DNA of 64,000 bases from Pantoea sp. alder81 (GCF_020179835.1 NZ_JAIUDA010000002.1:744001-808000); one strand, 5' to 3'; numbered from the stretch's first letter, positions 10,711 to 21,014 are shown. Notes: generated from the letters alone by a model not told the origin. Numbers and translations are program-made.

Positions 10711-11604
10711 TTGCCGACGCGACACCGGCCAGTGTTCTGCCAGAAAATCGATAAAACAACGCACGCGCGGTGATAGATAGCGCCCAGGCCAGATAGCCGA
10801 AAAACCGCTTTCGCGGATGCAGCTTCCCGGCAATACTTCAACCAGCCTGCCTTGATCCAATAGATCCCACACCACGAAATCCGGCACATAGCTGATCCCC
10901 ATTCCGGCCAGCGTGCTCTGCACCATCGCTTCAATGTTATTCACGGTCAGTGTTTTCAGCGGTTGGAAATCCCCCGTAACACGCAGATCGTTTAGTTCCC
11001 AGTGTTGAATCAAGCCCGTTGCTGGAAAGCGGAACAGGATGCAGTGATGCGTGATCAGCGCTGCGCTGGATAAGGGTACACCACGCGCGGCGAGGTAGCA
11101 GGGACTGGCACACAACACGAAGCGGAAAGGTCCCAACGCTCGCGCCTGTAGCCGGGAATCCTGCATTTCGCCGCTGCGAATCGCCACGTCGAATCCTTCA
11201 TCAATCACATTGACCAAACGGTCACTGAAATCACAATCCAGTTCAACATCAGGATAAAGCTGACTAAATTGTGGCAACAGTGGCGTGATGAGTCGATATC
11301 CCACCACCGGCAATGACACGTGCAGTTTACCGCTCGGATGCGCCACCGCTTGAGTTATCTCCGCTTCAACGTCTCGCAGCTGTTCGAGGATCGGGCGCGT
11401 GCGCGTCAGAAGCAATACGCCTTCAGCCGTCAAACTCACGCTGCGTGTGCTGCGGTTGAACAACCGCACGCCCAGTTGCTGTTCAAGCCGGGCGACATTT
11501 TTACCCACCGCCGAGGCCGAAATTCCCAGCAGCTGAGCCGCCTGCACAAAACTGAGTGTTTCAGCCGTGCGCACGAACGAGGTTAACGCGGTAAGACTGT
11601 CCAT
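10708..11604 (-). CDS. LysR-family transcriptional regulator
   Basis: DNA-binding regulator of 298 residues. The start at 11604 (MDSLTALTSFVRTAETLSFVQAAQLLGISASAV) is preceded by AAAGG and gives the family N-terminus; a longer frame adds 27 unrelated residues. The winged helix-turn-helix covers about residues 1-60 (QAAQLLGISASAVGKNVARLEQQLGVRLFNR), followed by the inducer-binding domain. It diverges from a DHA2 efflux gene with 107 bp between, so it probably controls that transporter. The effector cannot be told from sequence. Confidence 0.88.
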   Translation of the reverse strand: MDSLTALTSFVRTAETLSFVQAAQLLGISASAVGKNVARLEQQLGVRLFNRSTRSVSLTAEGVLLLTRTRPILEQLRDVEAEITQAVAHPSGKLHVSLPVVGYRLITPLLPQFSQLYPDVELDCDFSDRLVNVIDEGFDVAIRSGEMQDSRLQARALGPFRFVLCASPCYLAARGVPLSSAALITHHCILFRFPATGLIQHWELNDLRVTGDFQPLKTLTVNNIEAMVQSTLAGMGISYVPDFVVWDLLDQGRLVEVLPGSCIRESGFSAIWPGRYLSPRVRCFIDFLAEHWPVSRRQ

Positions 11605-11711
11605 GATAATAAACCTTTCATCCGCAAAGTATGGAGCCTTAGCCCATTTATCATCTTTTATATCCTCAATAATATGCGGCGTCATCTATTCCACTCTTTG
11701 CGAGACAATCG

Positions 11712-13223
11712 ATGGCGGAAATCACCACTTCCTCAGTTTCAGGCGTCACAATCAGCGCAACCCTGGCCATTTTGCTGGCTGCGCTGTTGCTCCCCTTGAG
11801 TTTTACCGGCGGCGTTGTCACCACTCCCGCCATCAGCCAGGCATTGCACGGCGGGCCACTGTCGCTGGCGTGGTTAACCAACGGTTTTATGTTGACCTTC
11901 GGTAGCGGCTTGCTGGCGGCGGGCGTAGCGGCAGACAAACTGCGTTACAAGCGGGTGTTCATCGCAGGGCTGGCTCTTTTCTCCCTCAGCTCATTGCTGA
12001 TTGCCCTGACAGAAAGCACGTTTACCCTCGGCATTTATCGTGCATTACAGGGCATTGCCGCGGCACTCACGTTGGCCGGCGGAGCAACGGCACTGGCCCA
12101 TCTTTACAGTGGACCGGCACGCACGCGGGCATTCAGTTTGCTCGGTACGCTGTTTGGCGTCGGGCTGGCGTTTGGTCCACTGTTAATGGGCGTGATAACC
12201 GATGCGCTCAGCTGGCGTTGGGTGTATGCGCTGCTGTCCGCCCTGGCGGCCATCGTGGGTTTGGTGGGCCAGTTCAGTGTTGTCTCCGCGCCAGCGGCAC
12301 ATTCCCCATCAGCAGATATTCGCGGCACGGCACTGTTTAGTCTCGCTCTCCTTGCCCTCACCACCACACTGATCCTGTTACCTCAGTATGGCGTATCATC
12401 CTCAGCCGCGATCGTCGGCATTGTCGTGACGTTGCTGGCGAGTTGGCGCTTCATTCGCCATACGCAGCGTATCGCCCATCCCGTGTTTAGCCTGGCATTG
12501 CTGCGACAGCCGCACTTTGCTGGGGTGTTGCTGTTGCCTGTGGCCACCTGCTATTGCTATGTGGTTTTGCTAATTGTTATCCCGCTTTTTTTAATGGGCG
12601 CACGCAATCTCAGCGAAACCCAGAGCGCAATTATTTTGCTGTCTCTGACGGCCCCGATGTTGCTGTTCCCGGGGGTTGCGGCTGGATTAACGCGTTGGTT
12701 TGACGCGGGTAAAATCTCGGTGGCAGGCCTGTTACTGGCCACGCTAGGATTGGTCGTCATGGCGTATGCCATCACCCTGAATGAACTGACTCTACTTGCC
12801 GTTTCCATGGCCATTACCGGTGCGGGAGCCGCCTTGCCGTGGGGATTAATGGATGGCCTCGCCGTCTCGGCGGTATCCGTAGATCGTGCGGGCATGGCGG
12901 CGGGATTGTTTAATACGGTGCGCGTGGCCGGAGAAGGCATTGCTTTGGCGATCGTTATGGCGCTGCTGGCACTGCTCAATCGCTTGGGTTTACAGCAGCG
13001 CTTACCTGACGTGGATGGCGTCACGCGTGACAACGCTGCCGTGTGGTTATCCGGAAGTCATATTCATCAAGCACAGGAATTACTGCCGCAGATTTCCGCA
13101 TCGCTGCTGAGACTCAACGTGCAGCATGCGTATCAGATACTGCTTTATGGCCTGGCAGCCATCACATTCGGATGCGCGATCGTGGTGGGGATTTTGCTCA
13201 AGCAGCCCGTCAAGCAGGGATAA
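11712..13223 (+). CDS. MFS drug-efflux transporter, DHA2 type
   Basis: Inner-membrane proton antiporter of 503 residues with about 14 predicted hydrophobic segments, fitting the 14-helix DHA2 group of multidrug exporters. The helix-4 region YRALQGIAAALTLAGGATALAHLY and helix-5 LLGTLFGVGLAFGPLLMGVI, resembling the antiporter motif C region, support export. It is paired divergently with a LysR gene. These two genes separate fadL from mlaA, which are near neighbours in E. coli, so they look like a lineage-specific insertion. Substrate unknown. Confidence 0.85.
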   Translation: MAEITTSSVSGVTISATLAILLAALLLPLSFTGGVVTTPAISQALHGGPLSLAWLTNGFMLTFGSGLLAAGVAADKLRYKRVFIAGLALFSLSSLLIALTESTFTLGIYRALQGIAAALTLAGGATALAHLYSGPARTRAFSLLGTLFGVGLAFGPLLMGVITDALSWRWVYALLSALAAIVGLVGQFSVVSAPAAHSPSADIRGTALFSLALLALTTTLILLPQYGVSSSAAIVGIVVTLLASWRFIRHTQRIAHPVFSLALLRQPHFAGVLLLPVATCYCYVVLLIVIPLFLMGARNLSETQSAIILLSLTAPMLLFPGVAAGLTRWFDAGKISVAGLLLATLGLVVMAYAITLNELTLLAVSMAITGAGAALPWGLMDGLAVSAVSVDRAGMAAGLFNTVRVAGEGIALAIVMALLALLNRLGLQQRLPDVDGVTRDNAAVWLSGSHIHQAQELLPQISASLLRLNVQHAYQILLYGLAAITFGCAIVVGILLKQPVKQG

Positions 13224-13226
13224 AAC

Positions 13227-13251
13227 AATGGCGGCTAAGAAAGCCGCCATT
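13227..13251. terminator. Bidirectional terminator between the MFS gene and mlaA
   Basis: AATGGCGGCT and AGCCGCCATT arms form a 10-bp stem between two convergent genes, with short T-runs on either side. Confidence 0.7.
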
Positions 13252-13256
13252 CAATT

Positions 13257-14024
13257 TTACTGCGAATCGATGTCCTTCAAATCATCCTGAATCGCACTGG
13301 CGTTCGGATTCTCTTCCGGTTTCAACTTACCGCCGTTGGCGAGGAAATCATTGCGCTGGAAGTAGGCGTTACGAATAAACGCATACGGATCCTGCTGCTG
13401 TTTCAGAATGGCATCAGAATCCAACAACTGTGCACGTGTTTCCACACCCTCAATCGTCCACTTACCGATCGACATCGGCCAGGTGAGCCAGCTCAGCACC
13501 GGGTAAAGCGTATCGACATAGTCGCCGCCATCCTGACGCACTGTGAAGCTACCGTAACCCGGTAATACCACATACGGACCGTAACCCACACCGTAACGAC
13601 CCAGCGTGCTGCCGAAGTGGTGCGGAACTTCTCGCGCCAGTTCAGGATTCGCTTTACCCGCCACATCAATAAACCCGCCCAAGCCCAAAACGGTATTGAG
13701 GAAGAAACGTGTGAAGTGGATACCCGCCTGGCGCGGTTCACCGACCAGAATCGAGTTCAGCATGCTGGCAGGTTCATCCAGGTTGCCAAGGAAGTTACTC
13801 ATACCACTGCGCGCAGGCACCGGCACGTAATCGCGCCAGGCAACCGCCACCGGGCGTACCACATAAGGATCCAGCACATTCATGTTGAAGTTAAACATGG
13901 TGCGGTTAAAGCCTTCGAGCGGATCGCTACGCTGGGCAGGCTGCGTCGGATCGGCCGGTTTTGAACTGGCACAACCCACCAGCAGCAAGCTGGCCAGCGC
14001 CAGACCGGTCAGGCGGTTATTCAT
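13257..14024 (-). CDS. mlaA: Phospholipid-binding lipoprotein MlaA (VacJ)
   Basis: Outer-membrane lipoprotein of the Mla pathway, which removes misplaced phospholipids from the outer leaflet and passes them to MlaC. It has 255 residues. A signal peptide ends in the lipobox LLVGC, with the lipid-bearing Cys18. The characteristic DPLEGFNRTMFNFNMNVLDPYVVRPVA stretch follows, and later GLGGFIDVAGKANPELAREVPHHFGSTLGRYGVGYGPYVVLPGYG. It sits immediately downstream of the ccm operon on the same strand. Confidence 0.96.
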   Translation of the reverse strand: MNNRLTGLALASLLLVGCASSKPADPTQPAQRSDPLEGFNRTMFNFNMNVLDPYVVRPVAVAWRDYVPVPARSGMSNFLGNLDEPASMLNSILVGEPRQAGIHFTRFFLNTVLGLGGFIDVAGKANPELAREVPHHFGSTLGRYGVGYGPYVVLPGYGSFTVRQDGGDYVDTLYPVLSWLTWPMSIGKWTIEGVETRAQLLDSDAILKQQQDPYAFIRNAYFQRNDFLANGGKLKPEENPNASAIQDDLKDIDSQ

Positions 14025-14059
14025 TCTTATCTCCCTGTGCGGTTGAAATAGGTATCGCT

Positions 14060-15271
14060 TCAGGGCTGCTGTTGATTAATCTCCACAGCCAGTTGCTGAT
14101 GACCATCCCAGGGGGTAACCGCGCTCAAGCCAAACCAGTCACCCGACTGAGGATTGGCGCTACCATCGCGCGAAATACGCACCCTGACCTGCACCTGATG
14201 CTGCGCCGAAAGCAGTCGGTCTGGCATCATGGCATTACTGTCATCCAGCGTGAGCGATAACGGGAAGTGGCTCAGCGGTAAACGCTTCACAGCCACAGGC
14301 ACCGGTGAAGCACCGTCAGACACAGAAATATACAACACTCCGCCTTGCGGTAACATTTTTTCTGCCTGCGGAGCTAAACCCACCGTCAATGCCAGATGAC
14401 TATTTTGCTGTCCCGCGTCAGTTTTCGCTTGTTCAATGCTGCGCTCTATCATGGTAATACGCTTGTCACCCGCCGGTAATAGCTTCAGCATCACCTGCCA
14501 GGCGCCAATCGCTTGATCGTACTGCTGCTGTTCAAAAGCATTAAATGCTAACAAGCTCAGCGTGCGCACGTTGCTGTGGTCGCGTTTCAACAGATCTTTC
14601 AGCATCACATTGGCCTGGCGATTGTCCTGCGGATCGCTGGATCGCGTGAGCACTTCGGCATAATCCTGCTGCAACTCCAGATTGTTCGGCGCCAGTTGCA
14701 GCGCACGTTCGAATGCCTGGCTGGCATTAGTGGCGTTGTTCAGCACCATGCCCAGGCGGCCCAGCATCGTCCAGTCATTAAGGTTCTGCGGATCGTCTTG
14801 CAAAGAAGTGCGCAACCCTAATTGTAGGCGAGCCAGCTCTTCCATGGTTAACGGTGCTGCTTTGGGATCCATCACGCGGGCACGCAGTTGAGGATACTCC
14901 TGCTGCACGCTGACCCAACCCGCCAGTTGCGCCAGGCCACCGGTTTTCAGGTAAAAACCCACTGATACCAGAATCAATACAATCAGTCCCGGCAGCAGCA
15001 CCCAACGGCTACTGTTATGGATGCGAGCCGCGTGCTCGTTCGGCACATCGGTGAGCAGCGTTTGTTGCAGTTCACGCACCATCTCCGGGCGCTCTGCAAC
15101 CACGCCTTCCTCTTCATCACGCGCTAATTCGCGCAGGCGCTGCTGGTAGAAATCGGTATTCAGACGATCGCGATCGCCGCTAGTGGCTTGACGTTGACGC
15201 CAGCCTGCACTGAGAAACAGCGCCGAGGCCGCCACCAGCAAAATAATCAGGGTAATCCAGAATCCAGTCAT
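14060..15271 (-). CDS. ccmI: Cytochrome c biogenesis protein CcmI (TPR apocytochrome chaperone)
   Basis: Membrane-anchored chaperone that binds the C-terminus of apocytochrome c and presents it to CcmF/H for heme ligation. It has 403 residues. An N-terminal membrane segment (FWITLIILLVAASALFLSAGW) is followed by a cytoplasmic loop, a second segment near residue 95 (VLLPGLIVLILVSVGFYL) and a periplasmic TPR region (about 140-280). In E. coli K-12 this part is fused to CcmH; here it is a separate gene whose ATG overlaps the ccmH stop (TAATG). Confidence 0.92.
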   Translation of the reverse strand: MTGFWITLIILLVAASALFLSAGWRQRQATSGDRDRLNTDFYQQRLRELARDEEEGVVAERPEMVRELQQTLLTDVPNEHAARIHNSSRWVLLPGLIVLILVSVGFYLKTGGLAQLAGWVSVQQEYPQLRARVMDPKAAPLTMEELARLQLGLRTSLQDDPQNLNDWTMLGRLGMVLNNATNASQAFERALQLAPNNLELQQDYAEVLTRSSDPQDNRQANVMLKDLLKRDHSNVRTLSLLAFNAFEQQQYDQAIGAWQVMLKLLPAGDKRITMIERSIEQAKTDAGQQNSHLALTVGLAPQAEKMLPQGGVLYISVSDGASPVPVAVKRLPLSHFPLSLTLDDSNAMMPDRLLSAQHQVQVRVRISRDGSANPQSGDWFGLSAVTPWDGHQQLAVEINQQQP

Positions 15272-15726
15272 TACGGCTTCCCGTCACGCTTTAAAATTGC
15301 CGCAAGGCGTTGTTGTTCATCGTCGTCAAGATCGCTACGGGCTTTCCCCCGGCGATTGCGCAGAATAATAATCAGCGCACCGAGCACCACGAACAGCGCG
15401 GGCCCAACCCATAGGATCAGCGTTGAAGGCGTCACCGGCGGTTCATAGGTCACGAAGTTGCCGTAGCGCGCCACCATATAATCGATGATCTGCTGGCGAC
15501 TCTGGCCCTGCTTCATCAACTCATACACTTTCAGGCGCATGTCCGCAGCGATCATTGCGTTGGAGTCGGCAATGCTGTTGTTCTGACACTTAGGGCAGCG
15601 CAGTGAGCCGGTGAGATCGCGGTATTGCTCTTCCTGCTGCACCGAATCGAACTGATAGGTATCGATGGCTGCCCACAGGCTGGTGCTGAGCAGAATACCC
15701 GCCACTAACAAAAGCAGTCGTTTCAC
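15271..15726 (-). CDS. ccmH: Cytochrome c maturation thiol reductase CcmH
   Basis: Membrane-bound thioredoxin-like protein that reduces the apocytochrome CXXCH cysteines or resolves a CcmG disulfide. It has 151 residues: signal peptide, then the LRCPKCQNNSIADSNA active-site motif (family LRCxxCQ) and one C-terminal membrane helix (STLILWVGPALFVVLGALIIIL). This is the short single-domain form, unlike the E. coli CcmH-CcmI fusion. It overlaps ccmG by 4 bp (ATGA) and ccmI by 1 bp. Confidence 0.95.
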   Translation of the reverse strand: MKRLLLLVAGILLSTSLWAAIDTYQFDSVQQEEQYRDLTGSLRCPKCQNNSIADSNAMIAADMRLKVYELMKQGQSRQQIIDYMVARYGNFVTYEPPVTPSTLILWVGPALFVVLGALIIILRNRRGKARSDLDDDEQQRLAAILKRDGKP

Positions 15727-16280
15727 GCGCCCGCCCCTTTACTGTATTTGTCCCACAACGGTTTCACTTCTTCGTTCCACACACGGTCATTCATATCGCC
15801 CGCGTGGCGATAACGAATAATGCCATGGCCGTCGATCAGGAAGGTTTCCGGTGCACCGTAGACGCCGAGATCCAGACCTAACATGCCGTCACCGTCATAC
15901 AGGCTTAGCGCGTAAGGGTTGCCCAGCGTGTTCAGCCAGGTGACCGCTTTGGTGCGATCGTCTTTGTAGTTCAGGCCAACCACGCGGATGCCTTTCTCAG
16001 CCAGCGTGTTGAGATATTGATGCTCTGCACGGCAGGTCGGACACCAGGTGGCCCAGACATTCAGCAAAATCGGCTTACCATCGTTCAGCACCTGCTGATC
16101 GTAGATTTTGCCCGGCTTATCGAGCGCTTCCAGTTTGAATACCGGCACCGGCTTACCAATCAATGCCGATTCCAGACGCGTCGGATCGTCACCGTTGGCG
16201 TTGCGTGACAGCTGCGACAACAGCGCCGCCGCCAGCAGTAAAAACAGCACTAACGGGATGAACAGGATCTTCTTACTCAT
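15723..16280 (-). CDS. ccmG: Thiol:disulfide interchange protein CcmG (DsbE)
   Basis: Periplasmic membrane-anchored thioredoxin that passes reducing power from DsbD to the cytochrome c ligation site. It has 185 residues: an N-terminal anchor helix (ILFIPLVLFLLLAAALL), then a thioredoxin fold with active site NVWATWCPTCRAEH and the acidic GVYGAPETFLID loop containing the cis-proline typical of DsbE. It overlaps ccmF and ccmH by 4 bp each, so the operon is tightly coupled. Confidence 0.96.
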   Translation of the reverse strand: MSKKILFIPLVLFLLLAAALLSQLSRNANGDDPTRLESALIGKPVPVFKLEALDKPGKIYDQQVLNDGKPILLNVWATWCPTCRAEHQYLNTLAEKGIRVVGLNYKDDRTKAVTWLNTLGNPYALSLYDGDGMLGLDLGVYGAPETFLIDGHGIIRYRHAGDMNDRVWNEEVKPLWDKYSKGAGA

Positions 16281-18235
16281 ACCAGTTCCTCCTGCTGCGC
16301 TTTTTTACGCGAGCGGTAACGTGGATCCAGCAAACACAGCAGGCCGCCGAACGCCATAAACACGCCACCGAACCAGATCCAGCGCACAAACGGTTTGTAA
16401 TAGATGCGCACTGCCCATGAACCGTCATCCAGTTCTTCGCCGAGTGCCGCATAGAGATCGCGAGTGAAACCCCCGCTGATCGCCGCTTCAGTCATCATGG
16501 TACGTGCCGCAGTGTAGAAGCGTTTCTCCGCATGCAGCACAGCTTCAAACTTGCCGTCGCGCGTGACGTCAATAATCGCCACACCGCCGCTGTAGTTCGG
16601 CCCTTGCAGGTTGTGTACATCGCGGAAGATAAAGTGATAGTTGTGGATATCCACGGTATCGCCCGACTTCATGCGCACATCACGTTCGACGCTGTACTGC
16701 GTGCTGAAGGCGATGCCCACCACCGTCACGGCTACGCCTAAATGGCCCAGCACCATTCCCCAATGGCTGCGCGTTAAATGGCGCAGACCTTTGAAGAAGC
16801 TATGGCGATGAGTGGCGCGTTCATGCAGTTCCATCAACGTCAGCAGAATGACCCAGATCGCCATCAGCAGGCCAATCACCGTCATCGCTTCAATGCGATC
16901 CTGCAGTAGCCACGGCAGCGCGATCGACAGGATCAAGGTCACCAGTAAACCGACACCCAGGCGTTTCCACAACTTCTGCGGCTCATCGCGACGCCAGCGC
17001 ACCAGCGGACCAATGCCGAGCATCAGCGCGAACGGTGCCATCAGCCAGGTAAACATGGTGTTGAAGAACGGTTCGCCGACAGAAATGCTGCCCAAACCAA
17101 GCTGCTTGTGCACCAGCGGTAACAGCGTACCCAGCAGTACCACCAGCATGGCGGCAATCAACAGCACGTTATTGCCCAACAGGAAGGATTCACGTGACCA
17201 GGCTTCGCTCTGCACGCGGCTACGCACCTTGCCGCCTTTAATCGCATAAAGCAGCAGTGAACTGCCAATCACGATCACCAGGAAGGCGAGAATAAACATG
17301 CCACGCGCCGGATCGGAGGCAAACGAGTGCACCGATACCAGTACGCCAGAACGCACCAGGAAGGTGCCCAACAGGCTTAATGAAAATGCCGTGATCGCCA
17401 GCAGCACCGTCCAGGATTTGAAGCTGCCGCGTTTTTCCGTTACCGCCAGCGAGTGCATCAACGCCGTACCGGCCAGCCATGGCATGAAGGAGGCATTCTC
17501 TACCGGATCCCAGAACCACCAGCCGCCCCAGCCAAGTTCGTAATAGGCCCACGCCGAACCAAGTACGATCCCAATCGTCAGGAAAACCCAGGCCGCCGTA
17601 GTCCACGGGCGTGACCAGCGCGCCCATGCGGTATCGAGACGCCCAGCCATCAATGAAGCGATAGCAAACGCAAAGGCCACAGAGAAACCGACATAACCCA
17701 TATAGAGCAGTGGCGGATGGAAAATCAGGCCGATATCCTGCAGCATCGGATTGAGGTCGCTGCCATCAACCGGGAAGTTTGGCAGGGTTCGGGTAAACGG
17801 ATTAGAGGTCAGCGTAATAAACAGCAGGAAGCCGAGATTGATCATCCCCATCACAGACAGTACGCGCGCCAGCGCATCCTGCGGCATACCACGACTGAAA
17901 ATCGCGACCGCTACCGTCCAGGTGCTGAGCAACAACACCCACAGCAGCAGTGAACCTTCATGCGCGCCCCAGGTGGCTGCGATGCGGTAGTAAACCGGCA
18001 GCAAGGTGTTGGAGTTGGTGGCGACATAGGCCACGCTGAAATCATTAACGATAAATGCATGCACTAATAACACGAAGGCGGCAACGATACAGGCGAACAT
18101 GCCCCACGCCAGCGGGCGCGCCATCGCCATGAGACGTGCATCCTGGCGCGTTGCGCCCCACAATGGATAAATACTTAATAGCAGCGCGAGTCCCAGCGCC
18201 AGGCAGAGCAGAAAGCTGCCAATTTCCGGCATCAT
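16277..18235 (-). CDS. ccmF: Heme lyase subunit CcmF
   Basis: Large inner-membrane protein that receives heme from holo-CcmE and attaches it to apocytochrome c. It has 652 residues and many membrane helices. The WWD heme-handling motif is visible as [28 protein letters not shown] near residue 230. Conserved loop histidines flank it. Two adjacent ATG codons (18235, 18232) overlap the ccmE stop; the first is used. It forms the ligation complex with the CcmH and CcmI products downstream. Confidence 0.97.
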   Translation of the reverse strand: MMPEIGSFLLCLALGLALLLSIYPLWGATRQDARLMAMARPLAWGMFACIVAAFVLLVHAFIVNDFSVAYVATNSNTLLPVYYRIAATWGAHEGSLLLWVLLLSTWTVAVAIFSRGMPQDALARVLSVMGMINLGFLLFITLTSNPFTRTLPNFPVDGSDLNPMLQDIGLIFHPPLLYMGYVGFSVAFAFAIASLMAGRLDTAWARWSRPWTTAAWVFLTIGIVLGSAWAYYELGWGGWWFWDPVENASFMPWLAGTALMHSLAVTEKRGSFKSWTVLLAITAFSLSLLGTFLVRSGVLVSVHSFASDPARGMFILAFLVIVIGSSLLLYAIKGGKVRSRVQSEAWSRESFLLGNNVLLIAAMLVVLLGTLLPLVHKQLGLGSISVGEPFFNTMFTWLMAPFALMLGIGPLVRWRRDEPQKLWKRLGVGLLVTLILSIALPWLLQDRIEAMTVIGLLMAIWVILLTLMELHERATHRHSFFKGLRHLTRSHWGMVLGHLGVAVTVVGIAFSTQYSVERDVRMKSGDTVDIHNYHFIFRDVHNLQGPNYSGGVAIIDVTRDGKFEAVLHAEKRFYTAARTMMTEAAISGGFTRDLYAALGEELDDGSWAVRIYYKPFVRWIWFGGVFMAFGGLLCLLDPRYRSRKKAQQEELV

Positions 18236-18717
18236 GATTGAGCACCTGCCTGCTGATAAGTCGCTGCAGGTCCTGTGTGGTTTTTCTTCATCGCATCTTC
18301 AATTTCTGGCGGCGTGTATTTTTCGTCATGTTTTGCCAGCACTTCTTTGGCATTAACCAGGTGGCCATCTTCCAGCACGCCCTGCGCCACGACGCCCTGC
18401 CCTTCGCGGAACAGGTCCGGCAAGATGCCTTCGTAACTCACGCTGATCACGCCATTGGCGTCATACAGTTTGAAAGAGACCGCGAGGGTTTTCGGATCGC
18501 GCTTCACGCTGCCCGGCATCACCATGCCGCCGACGCGCAGGCGCTGACCGGTTTCCGGCATCTGGTGCGCCTCACCTTTGCCGTACAAAATTTCACTCGG
18601 GGTATAAAACAGATCGATGTTGGAACGCAGCGCGTACATCACTAGCGTCGTGGCCAGGCCTAAGCCCACCAGGATCGCTACCACCACATACAGGCGGTTA
18701 CGACGGCGGATATTCAC
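18232..18717 (-). CDS. ccmE: Periplasmic heme chaperone CcmE
   Basis: Membrane-anchored heme chaperone that binds heme covalently through a histidine and delivers it to CcmF. It has 161 residues: an N-terminal anchor ([22 protein letters not shown]), an OB-fold beta-barrel, and the heme-binding [18 protein letters not shown] segment near residue 128, holding the attachment His and nearby Tyr. Stop and start overlap with ccmF and ccmD. Confidence 0.97.
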   Translation of the reverse strand: MNIRRRNRLYVVVAILVGLGLATTLVMYALRSNIDLFYTPSEILYGKGEAHQMPETGQRLRVGGMVMPGSVKRDPKTLAVSFKLYDANGVISVSYEGILPDLFREGQGVVAQGVLEDGHLVNAKEVLAKHDEKYTPPEIEDAMKKNHTGPAATYQQAGAQS

Positions 18718-18947
18718 ACGGATTCTCCTGCTGCTTCACCGGCAGCTTTTTTCGACTTGGCCGCGCGGATGCGGCGCTCCCTGGATTGACGCTGGCGAAT
18801 TTCAGCCAGCAAACGGCGCCGGAACAACACAGTGTGCAGCACCAGTCCGAACAAAGGGATTAAGGTGAGGATAACGGCGAGCCAGACATAAAAGGCATAA
18901 CCGCCCATAGCGAAGAAATCGCTCCAGGATGAGAAGGCTGGCGTCAT
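18714..18947 (-). CDS. ccmD: Heme exporter accessory protein CcmD
   Basis: Small single-helix membrane protein needed to release holo-CcmE from the CcmABC complex. It has 77 residues with the pattern [35 protein letters not shown] followed by a strongly basic cytoplasmic tail. It overlaps ccmC and ccmE by 4 bp each. Confidence 0.94.
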   Translation of the reverse strand: MTPAFSSWSDFFAMGGYAFYVWLAVILTLIPLFGLVLHTVLFRRRLLAEIRQRQSRERRIRAAKSKKAAGEAAGESV

Positions 18948-19690
18948 GCTTTGCGCCCTCCCTGAGCCACATCAATCGCCCATGGACGATGACGCTCGCT
19001 GAATAGGATCAGATTACGCAGGCGCATCAGCGTCAGCGCCCCAAACACCAGCAGATAACCAAGGATGGCCCAACGCAGCGGGGTCCGCATGCTTGGCGCA
19101 ATCGCCTGCTGCAGAATGCCGGACGATCCCTGATGCAGCGTGTTCCACCACTGCACTGAGAAGTGAATAATCGGTAGATTCACCACGCCAACCAAAATCA
19201 GGATGCCGGCAGCGCGACCGGCGGTGCGGCGATCTTCAAACGAGTGATAGAGCGCGATCACGCCCATATAGATGAACAGCAGCACCAGCTCCGATGTCAG
19301 GCGGGCATCCCAAATCCACCAGGTGCCCCACATTGGCTTGCCCCACGCGGAGCCGGTGATCAGCGCGATAAAGGTAAACACCGCGCCAATGGGCGCCATC
19401 GCTGCCGAAACTAAATCCGCCATCTTCATCTGCCACACCAGGCCGATAAACGCGGCAATCGCCATGGAAGCGTAAACGCCCATTGACCACATCGCTGCTG
19501 GCACGTGAATGTACATAATACGGAAGCTGTTGCCTTGCTGATAATCAGCCGGTGCAAAGCCGAAGCCCCACACCCAACCGAGCAGCAGCGTTGCCACGCC
19601 AAGCACGGCGAACCACGGAATTAAGCGACCGCATAGCTGGTAAAGCCGCTCAGGCTTTGCCCACTGATGTAACCATTTCCACATTTGCAT
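18944..19690 (-). CDS. ccmC: Heme handling protein CcmC
   Basis: Inner-membrane protein that loads heme onto CcmE. It has 248 residues and six expected membrane helices. The WWD domain is WGTWWIWDARLTSELVLLF near residue 125, with conserved histidines in the flanking loops (MYIHVPAAMWSMG; PIIHFSVQWWNTLHQG). The start could also be the ATG two codons later (19684), which matches the E. coli N-terminus MWK; neither has a strong ribosome site. Confidence 0.96.
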   Translation of the reverse strand: MQMWKWLHQWAKPERLYQLCGRLIPWFAVLGVATLLLGWVWGFGFAPADYQQGNSFRIMYIHVPAAMWSMGVYASMAIAAFIGLVWQMKMADLVSAAMAPIGAVFTFIALITGSAWGKPMWGTWWIWDARLTSELVLLFIYMGVIALYHSFEDRRTAGRAAGILILVGVVNLPIIHFSVQWWNTLHQGSSGILQQAIAPSMRTPLRWAILGYLLVFGALTLMRLRNLILFSERHRPWAIDVAQGGRKA

Positions 19691-19740
19691 AGCTCACAAT
19701 AAAAAGAATTCGGATTCCGGCTGCTCTGGGGCAGCACGGA

Positions 19741-20400
19741 TTAATGCAGACTAATGCGCAAAGCCGCAGCAGTTGCGAACGGCGAAAGTGTTGCGCTCAC
19801 TGCCAGCATCGCGCCAAGAATTGCCAGATAGCCTCCGATCGGCAATCCCTGACCGGCGGCATCAATCGCCGCGCTGGCAAAGATCAGAACAGGTATCGAC
19901 AACGGCAATACCAGTAAACTCAGAAGTACGCCGCCACGCCGCAGCCCGACGGTCAGACCGGTGCCAATCGCACCAAGAAAGCTCAAGGTTGGCGTACCGA
20001 GCAACAGCGTCAGCGCCATCGCACGCCAGCCGGGAAAATCCAGTGACAGCAGGAGTGCCGCCAGCGGCGACAGCAAAATCAGTGGCAGACCAGTGATCAA
20101 CCAGTGGGCAATCACTTTTCCCAGCACCGTCACGGGTAATGGCGTGGGCAGTAAAAGTAGTTGCTCCAGAGAACCATCCAGAAAATCGTCACGAAACAGA
20201 CGTTCCAGAGCCAGCAAAGAGGCTAATAACGCGGCGACCCACGCAATCCCCGGCGCAATGCGCGCCAGCTGTTGGGGATCCGGCCCGATACCTAACGGAA
20301 ACAGCGTGATAACAATCAGGAAAAACCACAGCGGATTAATCACCTCGGCACCACTACGGAAGGCAATTTTCAATTCGCGCTGAATCACCCGACCTAACAT
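19741..20400 (-). CDS. ccmB: Heme exporter subunit CcmB
   Basis: Integral-membrane component of the CcmABC ABC-type complex that works in holo-CcmE release. The ATG at 20400 overlaps the ccmA stop (TAATG) and gives 219 residues starting [27 protein letters not shown], matching the family; a longer frame adds three residues. About six hydrophobic segments. A 50-bp gap separates it from ccmC, the only sizeable gap in the operon. Confidence 0.95.
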   Translation of the reverse strand: MLGRVIQRELKIAFRSGAEVINPLWFFLIVITLFPLGIGPDPQQLARIAPGIAWVAALLASLLALERLFRDDFLDGSLEQLLLLPTPLPVTVLGKVIAHWLITGLPLILLSPLAALLLSLDFPGWRAMALTLLLGTPTLSFLGAIGTGLTVGLRRGGVLLSLLVLPLSIPVLIFASAAIDAAGQGLPIGGYLAILGAMLAVSATLSPFATAAALRISLH

Positions 20401-21014
20401 TATGCCCACTCCGACGTCAGACGAATTTTGCGCACGCGGCCACCCTCACCGGGCAAATCCTGATGGGTGGTCAAAATCACTGCGCCTCCGTTATCGGCAT
20501 GTTCAGCGAAACGCGCCATTAATTTTTCCACGCCGCCTTTATCAATCGCCGTGAGCGGTTCATCCAGGATCCAGATCTTTGCCGGGCTGAGCCACAGGCG
20601 AGCAAGGGCCACGCGTCGTTGCTGTCCTGCGGACAATTGCGCAACGGGCACCTCTTCATAACCCAGCAAATTAACCTGCTCAAGTGCGTCGAAAATCACT
20701 TCTTCATCACGATCGCCGTGCCAAAAATGCAGGTTTTCCAGTGGTGAGAGTACCGACTTCACGCCAGGATGATGGCCGAGATAGAGCAAGTTTTGGTGCC
20801 ATATTTCGCGCTGCTGTCGAACCGGCTGCGATTGCCACATCACTTCGCCCTCTTCTGCCCGGCTTAATCCGGCCAGCAAGCGCAGCAGTGAGGTTTTGCC
20901 TGCCCCGTTAGGGCCTTCAATTTGCACAATGTCACCCGGTTGCACATGGAAGCTCAGCCCATGGAACAGGGTTCGCTCATCACGAACGCATGAGAGATTA
21001 ATGACTTCGAGCAT
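20400..21014 (-). CDS. ccmA: Heme exporter ATP-binding protein CcmA
   Basis: ATPase of the CcmABC complex; ATP hydrolysis drives holo-CcmE release. The ATG at 21014 gives 204 residues (E. coli 207) beginning [20 protein letters not shown]. Walker A is [16 protein letters not shown], the signature is [16 protein letters not shown] and Walker B is [13 protein letters not shown]. An upstream frame extension of 31 residues lacks similarity. It is the first gene of the ccm operon, whose promoter should lie in the gap before the divergent yfdC. Confidence 0.96.
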   Translation of the reverse strand: MLEVINLSCVRDERTLFHGLSFHVQPGDIVQIEGPNGAGKTSLLRLLAGLSRAEEGEVMWQSQPVRQQREIWHQNLLYLGHHPGVKSVLSPLENLHFWHGDRDEEVIFDALEQVNLLGYEEVPVAQLSAGQQRRVALARLWLSPAKIWILDEPLTAIDKGGVEKLMARFAEHADNGGAVILTTHQDLPGEGGRVRKIRLTSEWA

